Below are positions 16,372-24,608 of a stretch of 60,567 nt of DNA, in pieces. This DNA comes from Streptomyces actinomycinicus. Its GTDB lineage: Bacteria > Actinomycetota > Actinomycetes > Streptomycetales > Streptomycetaceae. Each line of letters begins with the position of its first letter. Position 1 is the first letter of the stretch. Made by a program: the position numbers and the translations under genes. The DNA lies in assembly GCF_016741775.1 (NCBI RefSeq), contig NZ_JAERRK010000032.1:1-60567 (forward strand), written 5' to 3'. The notes beneath the pieces were generated by a model. The model made no database searches. It saw only the letters and a list, made by a program, of their open reading frames with translations, and was not told the origin of the DNA.

Positions 16372-18191
16372 GCACGACCGAAACGGCGCCACCGAGTGCC
16401 CGCACCGAGACACCGAAAGGCGAGCGCGTCGCCGACTGGATGGACGGGCGGCTCGGGATCTACAACTTCAGATTCCTGATCCGCAAGGTGTTCCCCGAAC
16501 ACTGGTCGTTCATGTTCGGCGAGATAGCGCTCTACAGCTTCGTCGTCCTGCTGCTGACCGGCATCTGGCTGACGCTCTTCTTCGACCCGAGCATGTCCGA
16601 GACGGTTTACAAGGGGCCGTACACCGCGCTGCAGGGCGTGCGGATGTCGCAGGCCTACTCCTCGACCGTCCACATCAGCTTCGAGGTGCGCGGAGGCCTG
16701 TTCATCCGCCAGCTGCACCACTGGTCGGCCCTGACCATGATCGGCGCGCTGTGCTGCCACACGCTGCGGCACTTCCTCACCGGCTCGTTCCGCAAGCCGC
16801 GCGAGGTCAACTGGCTGATCGGCTTCGTGCTCCTGGTGCTGGTCACCCTCGAGGGCTTCGTCGGGTACTCGCTCCCCGACGACCTGCTCTCGGGCACCGG
16901 CCTGCGCATCGCCGAGGGCGTCACGCTCGCCATCCCGCTCGTCGGAACGTACCTGTCGATGTTCCTGTTCGGCGGCGAGTTCCCGGGCCACAACGTGATC
17001 GGCCGGTTCTACAGCTTCCACATCCTGCTGATCCCGGGGATCATCGTGGCGCTGCTCACGGTGCACCTGATCCTGGTCTTCTACCACAAGCACACCCAGT
17101 TCCGGGGTCCCGCCCGCACCGAGCAGAACGTCGTGGGCCAGCCCCTGTTCCCGCACTACACGGCCAAGGCCGGCGGCTTCTTCTTCCTCATCGCCGGTGT
17201 GCTCTCGCTGCTGGCGGGCATCGCCCAGATCAACCCGGTGTGGACGTACGGTCCCTACCGGGCCGACCAGATCTCCCAGGGCTCCCAGCCCGACTGGTAC
17301 ATGGGCTTCCTCGAGGGCGCGCTGCGCGCCATGCCCTCCTGGGAGTTCGCGGTCGCGGGCCACACCGTCAACCTCGGCGTCCTGATCCCCGCCGTCATCC
17401 TGCCCACGCTGATGATGGCCGTGATCGCCCTCTGGCCGTTCCTGGAGGCCTGGGTCACCGGGGACCGGCGTGAGCACCACCTCCTCGACCGGCCGCGCGA
17501 CCACCCCACACGGACCGCGTTCGGCGTCGCGTTCGTCTCCCTGTACCTGGTGCTGTTCTTCGGCGGCGCCAACGACGTCCTGGCCGAGATGTTCCACCTG
17601 TCCCTGAACCAGATCACCTGGGCGGTGCGGATCGGCGTCTTCGCGGTGCCGGCGGTGGCGTACGTCGTGACCCGGCGGATCTGCCTGGGTCTGCTGCTGC
17701 GGGAGCGCGACAAGCTCCTGCACGGCCGTGAGACCGGACGGATCAGGCGCCTGCCGCACGGTGAGTTCGTCGAGGTGCACGAGCGTCTGGACCGGCACCG
17801 GGAGTACGCGCTGCTGGCCCGCAAGTCCTACGAGCCGCTGCCCGCGCCGTCGCCGGAGCGGGACGGCGTGCCCAACCCGAGGCTGCGCAAGGAGATGCTG
17901 CGCTACCGGCTCAGCCGCTGGCTGTTCGGCGGCCAGATCCCGAAGCCGACCCCGCAGGAGATGCGGGAGGCCCTGGCGCACTTCGGCCACGCGGAGGGCG
18001 GCCACGCCGCGCTCAACGGCCACGGCTCGCCCAACGGGCACGGGTCGGCCAACGGGCACGGGTCGGCCGACGGCCACGGCTCGGCCGACGGGCACGGCTC
18101 CGCCAACGGGCACGGGTCACCCGACGGACACCTGGAAACCGGCGCCGAGCGCCCCGCCGACGGACGGGAGCCGGACCAGGAACTGCTCTGA
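16368..18191 (+). CDS. qcrB: Stand-alone cytochrome b (QcrB paralogue) of the bc1 complex
   Basis: Membrane cytochrome b subunit that carries two b haems and both quinone sites of an actinobacterial bc1-aa3 complex. The 607-residue protein has haem-ligand histidines 14 apart in helix II (His117, His131) and 15 apart in helix IV (His218, His233), GYSLPDDLLSGTGLRIAEG, and QPDWYMGF (308-311), the actinobacterial form of PEWY at the Qo site. There is no qcrA or qcrC beside it, unlike the housekeeping operon. In a naphthoquinone cluster this suggests a resistant duplicate of the target (inference). The C-terminus carries repeated G-H-G-S-(A/P)-(N/D) hexapeptides. Confidence 0.9.
   Translation: MSTTETAPPSARTETPKGERVADWMDGRLGIYNFRFLIRKVFPEHWSFMFGEIALYSFVVLLLTGIWLTLFFDPSMSETVYKGPYTALQGVRMSQAYSSTVHISFEVRGGLFIRQLHHWSALTMIGALCCHTLRHFLTGSFRKPREVNWLIGFVLLVLVTLEGFVGYSLPDDLLSGTGLRIAEGVTLAIPLVGTYLSMFLFGGEFPGHNVIGRFYSFHILLIPGIIVALLTVHLILVFYHKHTQFRGPARTEQNVVGQPLFPHYTAKAGGFFFLIAGVLSLLAGIAQINPVWTYGPYRADQISQGSQPDWYMGFLEGALRAMPSWEFAVAGHTVNLGVLIPAVILPTLMMAVIALWPFLEAWVTGDRREHHLLDRPRDHPTRTAFGVAFVSLYLVLFFGGANDVLAEMFHLSLNQITWAVRIGVFAVPAVAYVVTRRICLGLLLRERDKLLHGRETGRIRRLPHGEFVEVHERLDRHREYALLARKSYEPLPAPSPERDGVPNPRLRKEMLRYRLSRWLFGGQIPKPTPQEMREALAHFGHAEGGHAALNGHGSPNGHGSANGHGSADGHGSADGHGSANGHGSPDGHLETGAERPADGREPDQELL
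18014..18131 (+). repeat. 18-bp in-frame tandem repeat at the 3' end of qcrB
   Basis: About six and a half copies of an 18-base unit encode (N/D)GHGS(A/P) hexapeptides, giving a His/Gly-rich flexible tail to the QcrB paralogue. Copies differ by one to three bases, so the array is not brand new. The histidines could bind metal, but nothing else supports that. Confidence 0.85.
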
Positions 18192-18223
18192 CCCGGCACA
18201 TCGCAGGGGACCGGGTCAGTGAG

Positions 18224-18262
18224 GGCGGCGCGGGTGATCAGGGGACGGTCACCCGCGCCGCC
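18224..18262 (+). terminator. Rho-independent-like terminator after qcrB
   Basis: A perfect 14-bp stem (GGCGGCGCGGGTGA with its complement) and an 11-base loop start 33 bases after the qcrB stop. The sequence after it is not T-rich. Confidence 0.75.
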
Positions 18263-18609
18263 GTCGTTCCACGGCCGCCGTTCCGCCGTTGTTCCGTCGC
18301 CGTCGTGCCACGGCCGTTGTTCCGTCGCCGACGTACCGCCGCTGTCGTTCCGCCGCTGCCGTTCCACTGCCGTCGTTCCGTCGCCTCCGCCCCACCCACC
18401 CGTCCGCCACGGTCCGCCACCGCCGTGCCGCCGCACCGTGCACCGTGAGCCGGCCGCGCGGGCGTCGCACGAGGTGCGGCCGCCTCGCCGGTGCCCGGCC
18501 CAGGCAGGTACACCGCCACGCAACGCGGGACCGCCGGGCCGGCCCGGCGCGAGGTCCCGCTTCCCATCCGGTTGTCCGGCCTTCGGGCCGGAGTGTCCAC
18601 GGAGGCCCG
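18263..18609. other. Non-coding low-complexity stretch (degenerate CGTTCCGTCGC repeats)
   Basis: From the qcrB terminator to the DUF3099 start there is no convincing gene. The first 140 bases are an imperfect tandem array of words such as GTTCCGTCGCCGTCGTGCC and GTTCCGCCGC. The rest is ordinary GC-rich spacer ending in ACGGAGGCCCG, the ribosome binding site of the next gene. Confidence 0.6.
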
Positions 18610-18969
18610 ATGAGTACAACCCCCTGGCGCCGGGACGCACCCCGGGCCGAGTCCATCACCGGGGCGCGCACCGGCCTGACGCGTGACCTGCGGGGCCGCC
18701 AGCGCCGCTATCTCATGGCCATGCTGGTGCGCAGCGCCTGTGTGGTCCTGATGGCCGCCACCTGGAGCCGCTGGCCCGTCGTCGCGGTCGGCGCCCTGGT
18801 CGGCGCGGTCGTCATCCCCTACGTCGCCGTGGTGGCCGCGCAGGCCCACTGGCGCCAGCAGCGGGGCGCCCGGCACGCGGTGGTGTGGGTCAGGGAGGAG
18901 CCGCCCGCCACCCGCGTGGTCCTCGAACCCACCCTGATCCTGCCGCCGGAAGGCAACAGCCCCGGCTGA
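18610..18969 (+). CDS. DUF3099-like small membrane protein, 119 aa
   Basis: ATG 18610 follows ACGGAGG. The product has a basic N-terminal part with GLTRDLRGRQRRYLMAM, two adjacent membrane helices (about residues 36-70: VRSACVVLMAATW and WPVVAVGALVGAVVIPYVAVV), then a cytoplasmic tail QAHWRQQRGARH. This is the layout of DUF3099 proteins, widespread in actinobacteria with unknown function and usually housekeeping. It converges on the Bcr/CflA exporter; the two share a terminator hairpin. Confidence 0.7.
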   Translation: MSTTPWRRDAPRAESITGARTGLTRDLRGRQRRYLMAMLVRSACVVLMAATWSRWPVVAVGALVGAVVIPYVAVVAAQAHWRQQRGARHAVVWVREEPPATRVVLEPTLILPPEGNSPG

Positions 18970-19000
18970 ACCGTCCGCACGGGCGCCGGGGAACACGGAA

Positions 19001-19037
19001 CGGCTCCCGCGGATCGCTGGGCGACCGGCGGGAGCCG
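19001..19037. terminator. Bidirectional terminator between DUF3099 gene and the Bcr/CflA exporter
   Basis: CGGCTCCCGC at 19001-19010 pairs with GCGGGAGCCG at 19028-19037 around a 17-base loop. It lies between two convergent genes and can serve both. Confidence 0.65.
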
Positions 19038-19068
19038 TAGGGGCGAGGCACATCCTGCGGGGGCTTGC

Positions 19069-20373
19069 TCAGGACTTGGTCTCCTGGGCCGGCTGGTTCT
19101 GCCAGGGGCGGCACATGAACAGGAGTGAGGCGATCGCGGCCAGCGCGCCGCCGGTCTGGACGGCGGCCATGGGCACCGCCGTGCCCTTGCCCGCGATGCC
19201 CACGAGCAGCGTGGCGAACGCCCCCGTGGCGAAGCACGAGGTACCGACCAGCGCCGAGGCCGAGCCGGCGGCGTGCGGAGTGCGCATCAGCGCCAGCGCG
19301 TTGGTGTTCGGCAGCACCAGCCCCAGCGCCGAGATCATGACGAACAGGCAGGACGCGACCGGGACCGTGCCCACGTGTCCGAAGGCGCCCCCCGCCACCA
19401 GCAGCAGCACCGTTCCGGCGAGGGCGATCACGGCGAGTCCGACGCCCAGCGCCTTGTCCAGGCGGACCCGGCCCACGAGGAGCTTGCCGTTGATCCGGCC
19501 GACGACCATCATCCCGAGCGAGTTGAGGCCGTACAGCAGGGAGAAGGTCTGCGGGGACGCCCCGTAGATCTCCTGGATGACGAACGGCGAGGCGGCGATG
19601 TACGAGAACAGCGCACCGTAGGCGAAGCCGTTCACCATCACGTACCCGCCGAAGACCCGGTCGGCGACCAGTCCGCGCATGGTGAACAGGGCACCGAGCA
19701 CGCCACCGCCCCGGCGCTGCTCGGGCGGCAGGGTCTCGGGCAGCCGGCGCCAGACGACCGCGGTCAGCGCGACGCCGATCGCGGCGAGGACCAGGAAGAC
19801 GCCGCGCCAGGCGGTGAACCGCAGCACCTGCCCGCCGAGGATGGGCGCGACGACCGGAGCGAGGCTCGAGACCAGCAGCAGCGTGGAGAAGAACCGGGCC
19901 ATCTCCAGGCCGTCGTAGAGGTCACGCACGACCGCGCGGGCGATGACGATGCCGGCCGCGCCCGCCAGGCCCTGCAGCAGCCGGAAGCCGATCAGCGACT
20001 CGACGTTGGGCGCGACGGCGCAGCTGGCGGAGGCGACGATGTAGACGAGCAGTCCGACCAGCAGCGGCTTGCGCCGCCCCCACCGGTCGCTCATCGGACC
20101 GACCACGAGCTGCCCGAGAGCCATGCCGGTCAGGCAGGCGGTGAGGGTCAGCTGGCCGCTCGTCGCGGAGGAGCCCAGGGTGTGTGTGACGTCCGGCAGG
20201 GCCGGGAGGTACATGTCCATCGACAGCGGCGGCACCGCGGACAGCGCGCCGAGCATGAAGGTGATGAGAAAACCGGTCCGGCGCAGTTTCTTCAGGTCGA
20301 CGGCAAAGCTGCCACGCGCCGGTGGCCTCGGGATTCGTTTGCTCCTGACGGTGGCTTCCTCGGCGCGAGACAT
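19069..20373 (-). CDS. Bcr/CflA-family MFS drug exporter
   Basis: A 12-helix proton-driven exporter of 434 residues. Key signs are the first helix LITFMLGALSAVPPLSMDMYLPALPD (family signature with the conserved MDMYLPALP), the A-motif GPMSDRWGRRKPLLVG in loop 2-3, and the long helix-rich C-terminal half. It resembles bicyclomycin/chloramphenicol exporters and probably exports the cluster product or a pathway quinone. The start has in-frame basic residues before helix 1, normal for the family. It is transcribed away from the AraC gene; the 503-base gap between them contains conserved block B. Confidence 0.9.
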   Translation of the reverse strand: MSRAEEATVRSKRIPRPPARGSFAVDLKKLRRTGFLITFMLGALSAVPPLSMDMYLPALPDVTHTLGSSATSGQLTLTACLTGMALGQLVVGPMSDRWGRRKPLLVGLLVYIVASASCAVAPNVESLIGFRLLQGLAGAAGIVIARAVVRDLYDGLEMARFFSTLLLVSSLAPVVAPILGGQVLRFTAWRGVFLVLAAIGVALTAVVWRRLPETLPPEQRRGGGVLGALFTMRGLVADRVFGGYVMVNGFAYGALFSYIAASPFVIQEIYGASPQTFSLLYGLNSLGMMVVGRINGKLLVGRVRLDKALGVGLAVIALAGTVLLLVAGGAFGHVGTVPVASCLFVMISALGLVLPNTNALALMRTPHAAGSASALVGTSCFATGAFATLLVGIAGKGTAVPMAAVQTGGALAAIASLLFMCRPWQNQPAQETKS

Positions 20374-20876
20374 TCGCCCTCCGTGTCCATGCGTACGGGT
20401 CTGACGCCGATGGTGGCAGCAGGGCGCTACAGAATCGGTCGGGTACGGATTGCGTGATGCACGCGGTGCGACATATCAACTTCCGCGGGACTTCCCGCAA
20501 TTGACGTGACCCAGGTCACTCGAAGGCGCTCTTGGCGCGAGGTTGCCGACCGTGTCACTATTTCGGCACGCCTCCCCTGCCCAAAAACAGTTGCACGGCA
20601 GTGGATTGAGCGACGCGCCCCCGAGCCGGCACCGGTAAGACCCGGTCCGTGCCCGATACGGGCGCTCATCCCTTTACGGCAGCCCCGCCGGCGCCGGCCA
20701 CGGCCGTGACCCCACCCACGGCCTGCCCCCCACGCGGCACCGGCCGGCCCCAAGGCGTGCCTCCCCTCCCGAACCGGAGACCGGGCGGGCCCGCGCCGGC
20801 CCACTTCCCGGACCAGCGGCCCTCACGCCTCGGCGGGCTCCGGTACCGGCCTCGTGATCGCCATCAGGAGCCCTTC
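20374..20876. other. Divergent intergenic region between the exporter and AraC gene
   Basis: This 503-base gap holds conserved block B and, between 20640 and 20860, Pro/Arg-like GC-rich sequence with no convincing coding potential. CAGGAG at 20865-20870 is the ribosome binding site of the AraC gene. The AT-richer stretch around 20440-20510 could be the exporter promoter. Confidence 0.5.
20506..20622 (+). promoter_or_regulatory. Conserved promoter/operator block upstream of the AraC/polyketide operon (copy B)
   Basis: Near-copy of the block at 9176-9292, here on the plus strand and pointing to the AraC gene and the THN synthase operon. Shared islands are GTGACC-N2-GGTCAC (20506-20519), TTGGCG (20532-20537), CCGACC (20547-20552), GTGTCACTAT (20552-20561), CCTGCCCAAAAA (about 20576-20587) and GGCAGTGGAT (about 20597-20606), with nearly the same spacing. 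It lies 255 bases before the AraC start and 133 bases from the divergent exporter start, so it might serve either. Such long identity between non-coding stretches in one cluster argues for a shared regulator or a duplicated promoter. Confidence 0.75.
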
Positions 20877-21641
20877 ATGGAGCACCTAGTGCAACATGCC
20901 GTCACCACGATCCGCGAACGCTTCTGGGAACCGCTGACCCTCGACGAGCTGGCGCGGAGCGCGATGGTCAGCAAGTACTACTTCCTGCGCCTGTTCACGC
21001 GGGTCACCGGCGTCACCCCGGGACGCTTCCTGTGCGCGGTGCGACTGCAAGAGGCCAAGCGCCTGCTCCTGAGCACCTCGCTCACGGTCGCCGACATCTC
21101 GGTACGGGTCGGGTACAGCAGCACGGGCAGTTTCACCCGCCGCTTCACCGAATGGGTGGGGCTGTCCCCCACGCAGTACCGCAAGCTCTCCCTCGCCGTA
21201 CCCGGCGACAAGCCCGAGCCCGCGCCGCCCGAAGCGGCCCCCGCCGACAACCCGCCCCCACCGGCGGCCCGCACCACCGGTTCGGTGACGGGGGTCCTGC
21301 GCAGCACCGGGACCGTGCTCTCCCCCGTCTACGTCGGAGTCTTCGACAGCAACATGCTCCAGGGCACCCCCGTCTCCTGGACCAACGCCTGCGCACCGGG
21401 CCGCTTCACGCTGCCCCGCATCGCCGCGGGCACGTGGTACGTCCACGCGGTGGCCCAGGGCCGGCACCCCGACAGCCCCGCCGGGACGGAACCCACCCCG
21501 CTGACGGCCACCCTGGGCCCGGTACGGGTGAAGGGCGAGACGGCACACCGCCTCGACATCACCCTCTCCCCGCAGGACTGGACCCGGCCGCCGATCCTCT
21601 CGGCCCTCATGGACCTCGAACCACAGCCGATGGCGGCGTGA
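20877..21641 (+). CDS. AraC-family regulator with N-terminal HTH and C-terminal beta domain
   Basis: A 254-residue protein whose two AraC helix-turn-helix units come first: LTLDELARSAMVSKYYFLRLF (about 20-40) and ADISVRVGYSSTGSFTRRFTEWVG (about 72-95), followed by the SPTQYRK end motif. A Pro-rich linker (110-125) leads to a C-terminal domain with TGSVTGVLRSTG...GRFTLPRIAAGTWYVHAVA, resembling a carboxypeptidase-regulatory-like beta sandwich. This order is the reverse of classical AraC. It lies 66 bases upstream of THN synthase in the same direction, so it is a likely pathway regulator. ATG 20877 has CAGGAG six bases upstream. Confidence 0.85.
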   Translation: MEHLVQHAVTTIRERFWEPLTLDELARSAMVSKYYFLRLFTRVTGVTPGRFLCAVRLQEAKRLLLSTSLTVADISVRVGYSSTGSFTRRFTEWVGLSPTQYRKLSLAVPGDKPEPAPPEAAPADNPPPPAARTTGSVTGVLRSTGTVLSPVYVGVFDSNMLQGTPVSWTNACAPGRFTLPRIAAGTWYVHAVAQGRHPDSPAGTEPTPLTATLGPVRVKGETAHRLDITLSPQDWTRPPILSALMDLEPQPMAA

Positions 21642-21707
21642 CCCCGGCCGTCGGCTGTGCGCACCAGCACCTACCCAAGGCAGACTCTAGAGAAAGTGGA
21701 TCCAGAT

Positions 21708-22775
21708 ATGCCCAGGCTATGCAAGCCCGCGGTTCAGGCGCCGGAAAACGTCATCACGATGGAAGAGACGCTGGATTTCGCCCAGCGGGTCCACCAAGGA
21801 AAACCGCAGCTGCCGCTGGCGCTTCGCCTGATCCGTAATACGGGCGTGCAGAAGCGTCATATCGTCCAGCCCATCGAGAAGACGCTGCGCCACCCGGGTC
21901 TGACGGAACGCAACCGCATCTACGAGGCCGAATCCAAGAAGCGGACCCCCGCGGTCGTCGAGGAGGCCCTGAAGAACGCGGGCGTGGCGGCCCGTGACGT
22001 CGACGCCATCATCTACGTGTCGTGCACCGGCTTCCTGATGCCGTCGCTGACCGCCTGGCTCATCAACACGATGGGCTTCCGCCCCGACACCCGGCAGATA
22101 CCCATCGCCCAGCTCGGCTGCGCGGCGGGCGGTGCGGCGATCAACCGCGCCCACGACTTCTGCGTGGCCCACCCCGGGAGCAACGTCCTGATCGTCTCGG
22201 CCGAGTTCTGCTCGCTGTGCTACCAGCCGGACATGGACGACATCGGCTCGCTGCTGTCCGACGGCCTGTTCGGTGACGCGGTCGCCGCCGCCGTGGTGCG
22301 CGGCAACGGCGGCGTCGGCATCGAGCTGGAGCGCAACGCCTCGTACCTCATCCCGCACACCGAGGACTGGATCTCCTACGCCGTGCGCGACACCGGCTTC
22401 CACTTCCAGCTCGACCGCCGGGTGCCCGGCACGATGGAGCCGCTGGCCCCGGTGCTGCGCGAGTTCGCCAAGGACCACAGCTGGGACGCCGGCAACCTCG
22501 ACTTCTACATCGTCCACGCCGGCGGTCCGCGCATCCTGGACGACCTCGCCAAGTTCCTCGAGGTCGACCGCAAGGTGTTCCGCCACAGCTGGTCGACCCT
22601 GAGCGAGTACGGGAACATCGCCAGCGCCGTCGTGCTCGAAGCCGCCCGCCGGCTGTTCGAGGAGGACACCCCGGCGCCCGGCGCGACCGGTCTGATCGCG
22701 GGCTTCGGTCCCGGCATCACCGCGGAGATGGGGCTCGGCACCTGGGCCGAGTACGACCCGCAGACCATCGACTGA
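21708..22775 (+). CDS. rppA: 1,3,6,8-tetrahydroxynaphthalene synthase (type III PKS)
   Basis: Condenses five malonyl-CoA to the pentaketide 1,3,6,8-tetrahydroxynaphthalene, the aromatic core of naphthoquinone meroterpenoids. The 355-residue chalcone-synthase-fold protein has the triad Cys138 (QLGCAAGG), His270 (YIVHAGGP) and Asn303 (YGNIASA), the same numbering as bacterial THN synthases. CTGFLMPSL and GFGPGITAEM are conserved. ATG 21708 is preferred over the upstream in-frame start because it gives the usual MPRLCKPAV-type N-terminus. It heads the run THN synthase, cupin, aminotransferase, ligase, methyltransferase, an order I recall from the furaquinocin cluster. Confidence 0.96.
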   Translation: MPRLCKPAVQAPENVITMEETLDFAQRVHQGKPQLPLALRLIRNTGVQKRHIVQPIEKTLRHPGLTERNRIYEAESKKRTPAVVEEALKNAGVAARDVDAIIYVSCTGFLMPSLTAWLINTMGFRPDTRQIPIAQLGCAAGGAAINRAHDFCVAHPGSNVLIVSAEFCSLCYQPDMDDIGSLLSDGLFGDAVAAAVVRGNGGVGIELERNASYLIPHTEDWISYAVRDTGFHFQLDRRVPGTMEPLAPVLREFAKDHSWDAGNLDFYIVHAGGPRILDDLAKFLEVDRKVFRHSWSTLSEYGNIASAVVLEAARRLFEEDTPAPGATGLIAGFGPGITAEMGLGTWAEYDPQTID

Positions 22776-22803
22776 GCCGTCCCGGACCAAGGAAGCGACG
22801 AGT

Positions 22804-23361
22804 ATGACTGACCTCATCCTCCCGGCGGGCGCAGGGCGGAAGCTGATCACTCCGGCGCAGGAGGTGACCTTCAAGGCCACGGCGGAGATGGGATCCTCCG
22901 TGTCGATCTTCGAGGTGGTCGTTCCGCCCGGCTTCGACGTCGGGGCACACGTGCACGACCACTCCCAGGAGTTCTTCTACGTCCTGGACGGCGAGCTGGA
23001 CCTGCTGTGCTTCGAGCCGACCGAACGCACGAAGGAGGCCTGGCACCGCTGGGAGTCCCCGAAGGGCGACCGCGTCGTCCGGGCGGGCGAGGGCAGCTGC
23101 ATGTTCGTGCCGCCCGGCACCCCGCACGCATTCCGCAACGCCACGGACAAGCCGGCGAAGATGCTCTTCCAGTGCCTCCCCTCGCCCGACCACGAGGACT
23201 ACTTCGAGGAGATCGCGGAGATCTGGTCGCGCGGCACCACGGTGGACGCCGCGGCCGTGGAGGAGATGCGCAGGCGCTACGACGTCAGTCAGCTCACCCC
23301 CCTGCGCTTCGAACCCCCGACCCTTATCCCTGCCCAGTCGGCGACAGAGCACGAGGCATGA
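22804..23361 (+). CDS. Cupin quinone-forming monooxygenase (MomA/Fur2-like)
   Basis: Predicted to oxidise tetrahydroxynaphthalene to flaviolin, the 1,4-naphthoquinone. The 185-residue single-domain cupin has motif 1 GAHVHDHSQEFFYVLDGELD (metal-binding His, His, Glu) and motif 2 FVPPGTPHAFRN (metal-binding His). It lies 28 bases after THN synthase and its stop overlaps the aminotransferase start (ATGA). MomA-type cupins beside THN synthases are established quinone-forming oxygenases, so function follows from family plus position. Confidence 0.88.
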   Translation: MTDLILPAGAGRKLITPAQEVTFKATAEMGSSVSIFEVVVPPGFDVGAHVHDHSQEFFYVLDGELDLLCFEPTERTKEAWHRWESPKGDRVVRAGEGSCMFVPPGTPHAFRNATDKPAKMLFQCLPSPDHEDYFEEIAEIWSRGTTVDAAAVEEMRRRYDVSQLTPLRFEPPTLIPAQSATEHEA

Positions 23362-24524
23362 CGGAGATGAGCACGATGGATTCGATTCCCCTGGTTCACG
23401 CGAGCCTGGGTGAGCAGGAACTGGCCGCCGTCGCCGAGGTCTTCGCCTCCGGCTGGCCGGCCGGCCAGGGCCCCCGGGGCAAGGCCCTGGAGGCCCAGCT
23501 GGCCCAGAAGTACGGGGTCGCCGACGCGGTCGCGGTGAGCAACTGCGGCGCCGCCCTGCACCTGGCCATGCTCGCGTTCGGGGTCAAGCCGGGCGACGAG
23601 GTCATCGTCGCCGACTACGGCTTCCCGGCGCCCGCACAGGCCGCGCTCTACGTCGGCGCCACCCCGGTCTTCGCCGACGTACGACCCGACACCTACACCG
23701 TCGACCCGCAGGCCGTGGCCGACCTGGTCACCGAGCGCACCGTGGGCATCATCGCGGTGGACACCGTCGGCATGCCCGCCGACTACGCCGAACTGCAGGC
23801 CGTCGCCGACCGGCACGGGCTGTTCCTGGTGGAGGACGCCGCATGTGCCGTCGGCGCCACCTACCAGGGCCGCCAGGCCGGTGCGCTCGCCGAGGTGGGC
23901 TGCCTGTCCTTCCACGGACGCAAGGGCGCCAGCAGCGGTGAGGGCGGTGCCCTGCTCGCCGCCGACCCGAAGATCGGGGCGGACGCGCGGCTGCGCTCCT
24001 CCTTCGGCATCGGCAGCATCTTCGACATGGGGGAGGTCGTCGGCCTGCCGATCCCGACGTTCACCGAGATCGGCTACAACTTCAAGCTGTCCGACATCGC
24101 CTCGGCGATCCTCCAGGTGCAGCTCGGCCGCATCGACGAACTGCTCCAGCGCCGTGACACGGTCGCCCGCCAGTACGCCGAGCTGCTCGCCGACGACGAC
24201 CTGCTGTCGGTGCCGTACGTGCCGAACGACCGCACCCACGCCTGGCAGACCTACATGGTGACGCTGGACGCGGGCGTGGACCGCGGCGCGGTCGCCACCG
24301 AACTGCGCGGACAGGGCATCGGCTGCGGGCACGGCACCTTCGCGGGCCACATCCAGCCCGTGTTCGAGGCGAAGCAGAAGTGCCCCGTCTCCGCGGACCT
24401 CGCCGCGCGGCAGCTCGCCATACCCATGCACGCCGAGCTGACCCAGGACCAGGTCGCACGGGTCGCCCAGGCGCTGCGCAGCGCCGTGCGCACCCACGCG
24501 AGCACCGGCCGGCGCGCCGCCTGA
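23358..24524 (+). CDS. DegT/DnrJ/EryC1-family PLP aminotransferase
   Basis: A fold-type I aminotransferase of 388 residues with CGAALHLAMLAFGVKPGDEV, VEDAACAVGATYQG, and the PLP-lysine segment SFHGRKGASSGEGG. Most DegT enzymes act on keto-sugars, but there are no sugar-nucleotide genes here. Its position after THN synthase and the cupin matches Fur3 of furaquinocin, which puts an amino group on the naphthalene ring (8-amino-flaviolin, as I recall). It would make the aryl amine that the nitrous-acid module can diazotise. ATG 23358 overlaps the cupin stop; a second ATG lies nine bases on. Confidence 0.88.
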   Translation: MTEMSTMDSIPLVHASLGEQELAAVAEVFASGWPAGQGPRGKALEAQLAQKYGVADAVAVSNCGAALHLAMLAFGVKPGDEVIVADYGFPAPAQAALYVGATPVFADVRPDTYTVDPQAVADLVTERTVGIIAVDTVGMPADYAELQAVADRHGLFLVEDAACAVGATYQGRQAGALAEVGCLSFHGRKGASSGEGGALLAADPKIGADARLRSSFGIGSIFDMGEVVGLPIPTFTEIGYNFKLSDIASAILQVQLGRIDELLQRRDTVARQYAELLADDDLLSVPYVPNDRTHAWQTYMVTLDAGVDRGAVATELRGQGIGCGHGTFAGHIQPVFEAKQKCPVSADLAARQLAIPMHAELTQDQVARVAQALRSAVRTHASTGRRAA

Positions 24525-24608
24525 CGCACGTACGGCCCACCACGTGCCACGGCTCCCGCACAGCGCGTCGCCGACCTCGCAGCGTGCACCGAAGGAGAGA
24601 CATTCCCC

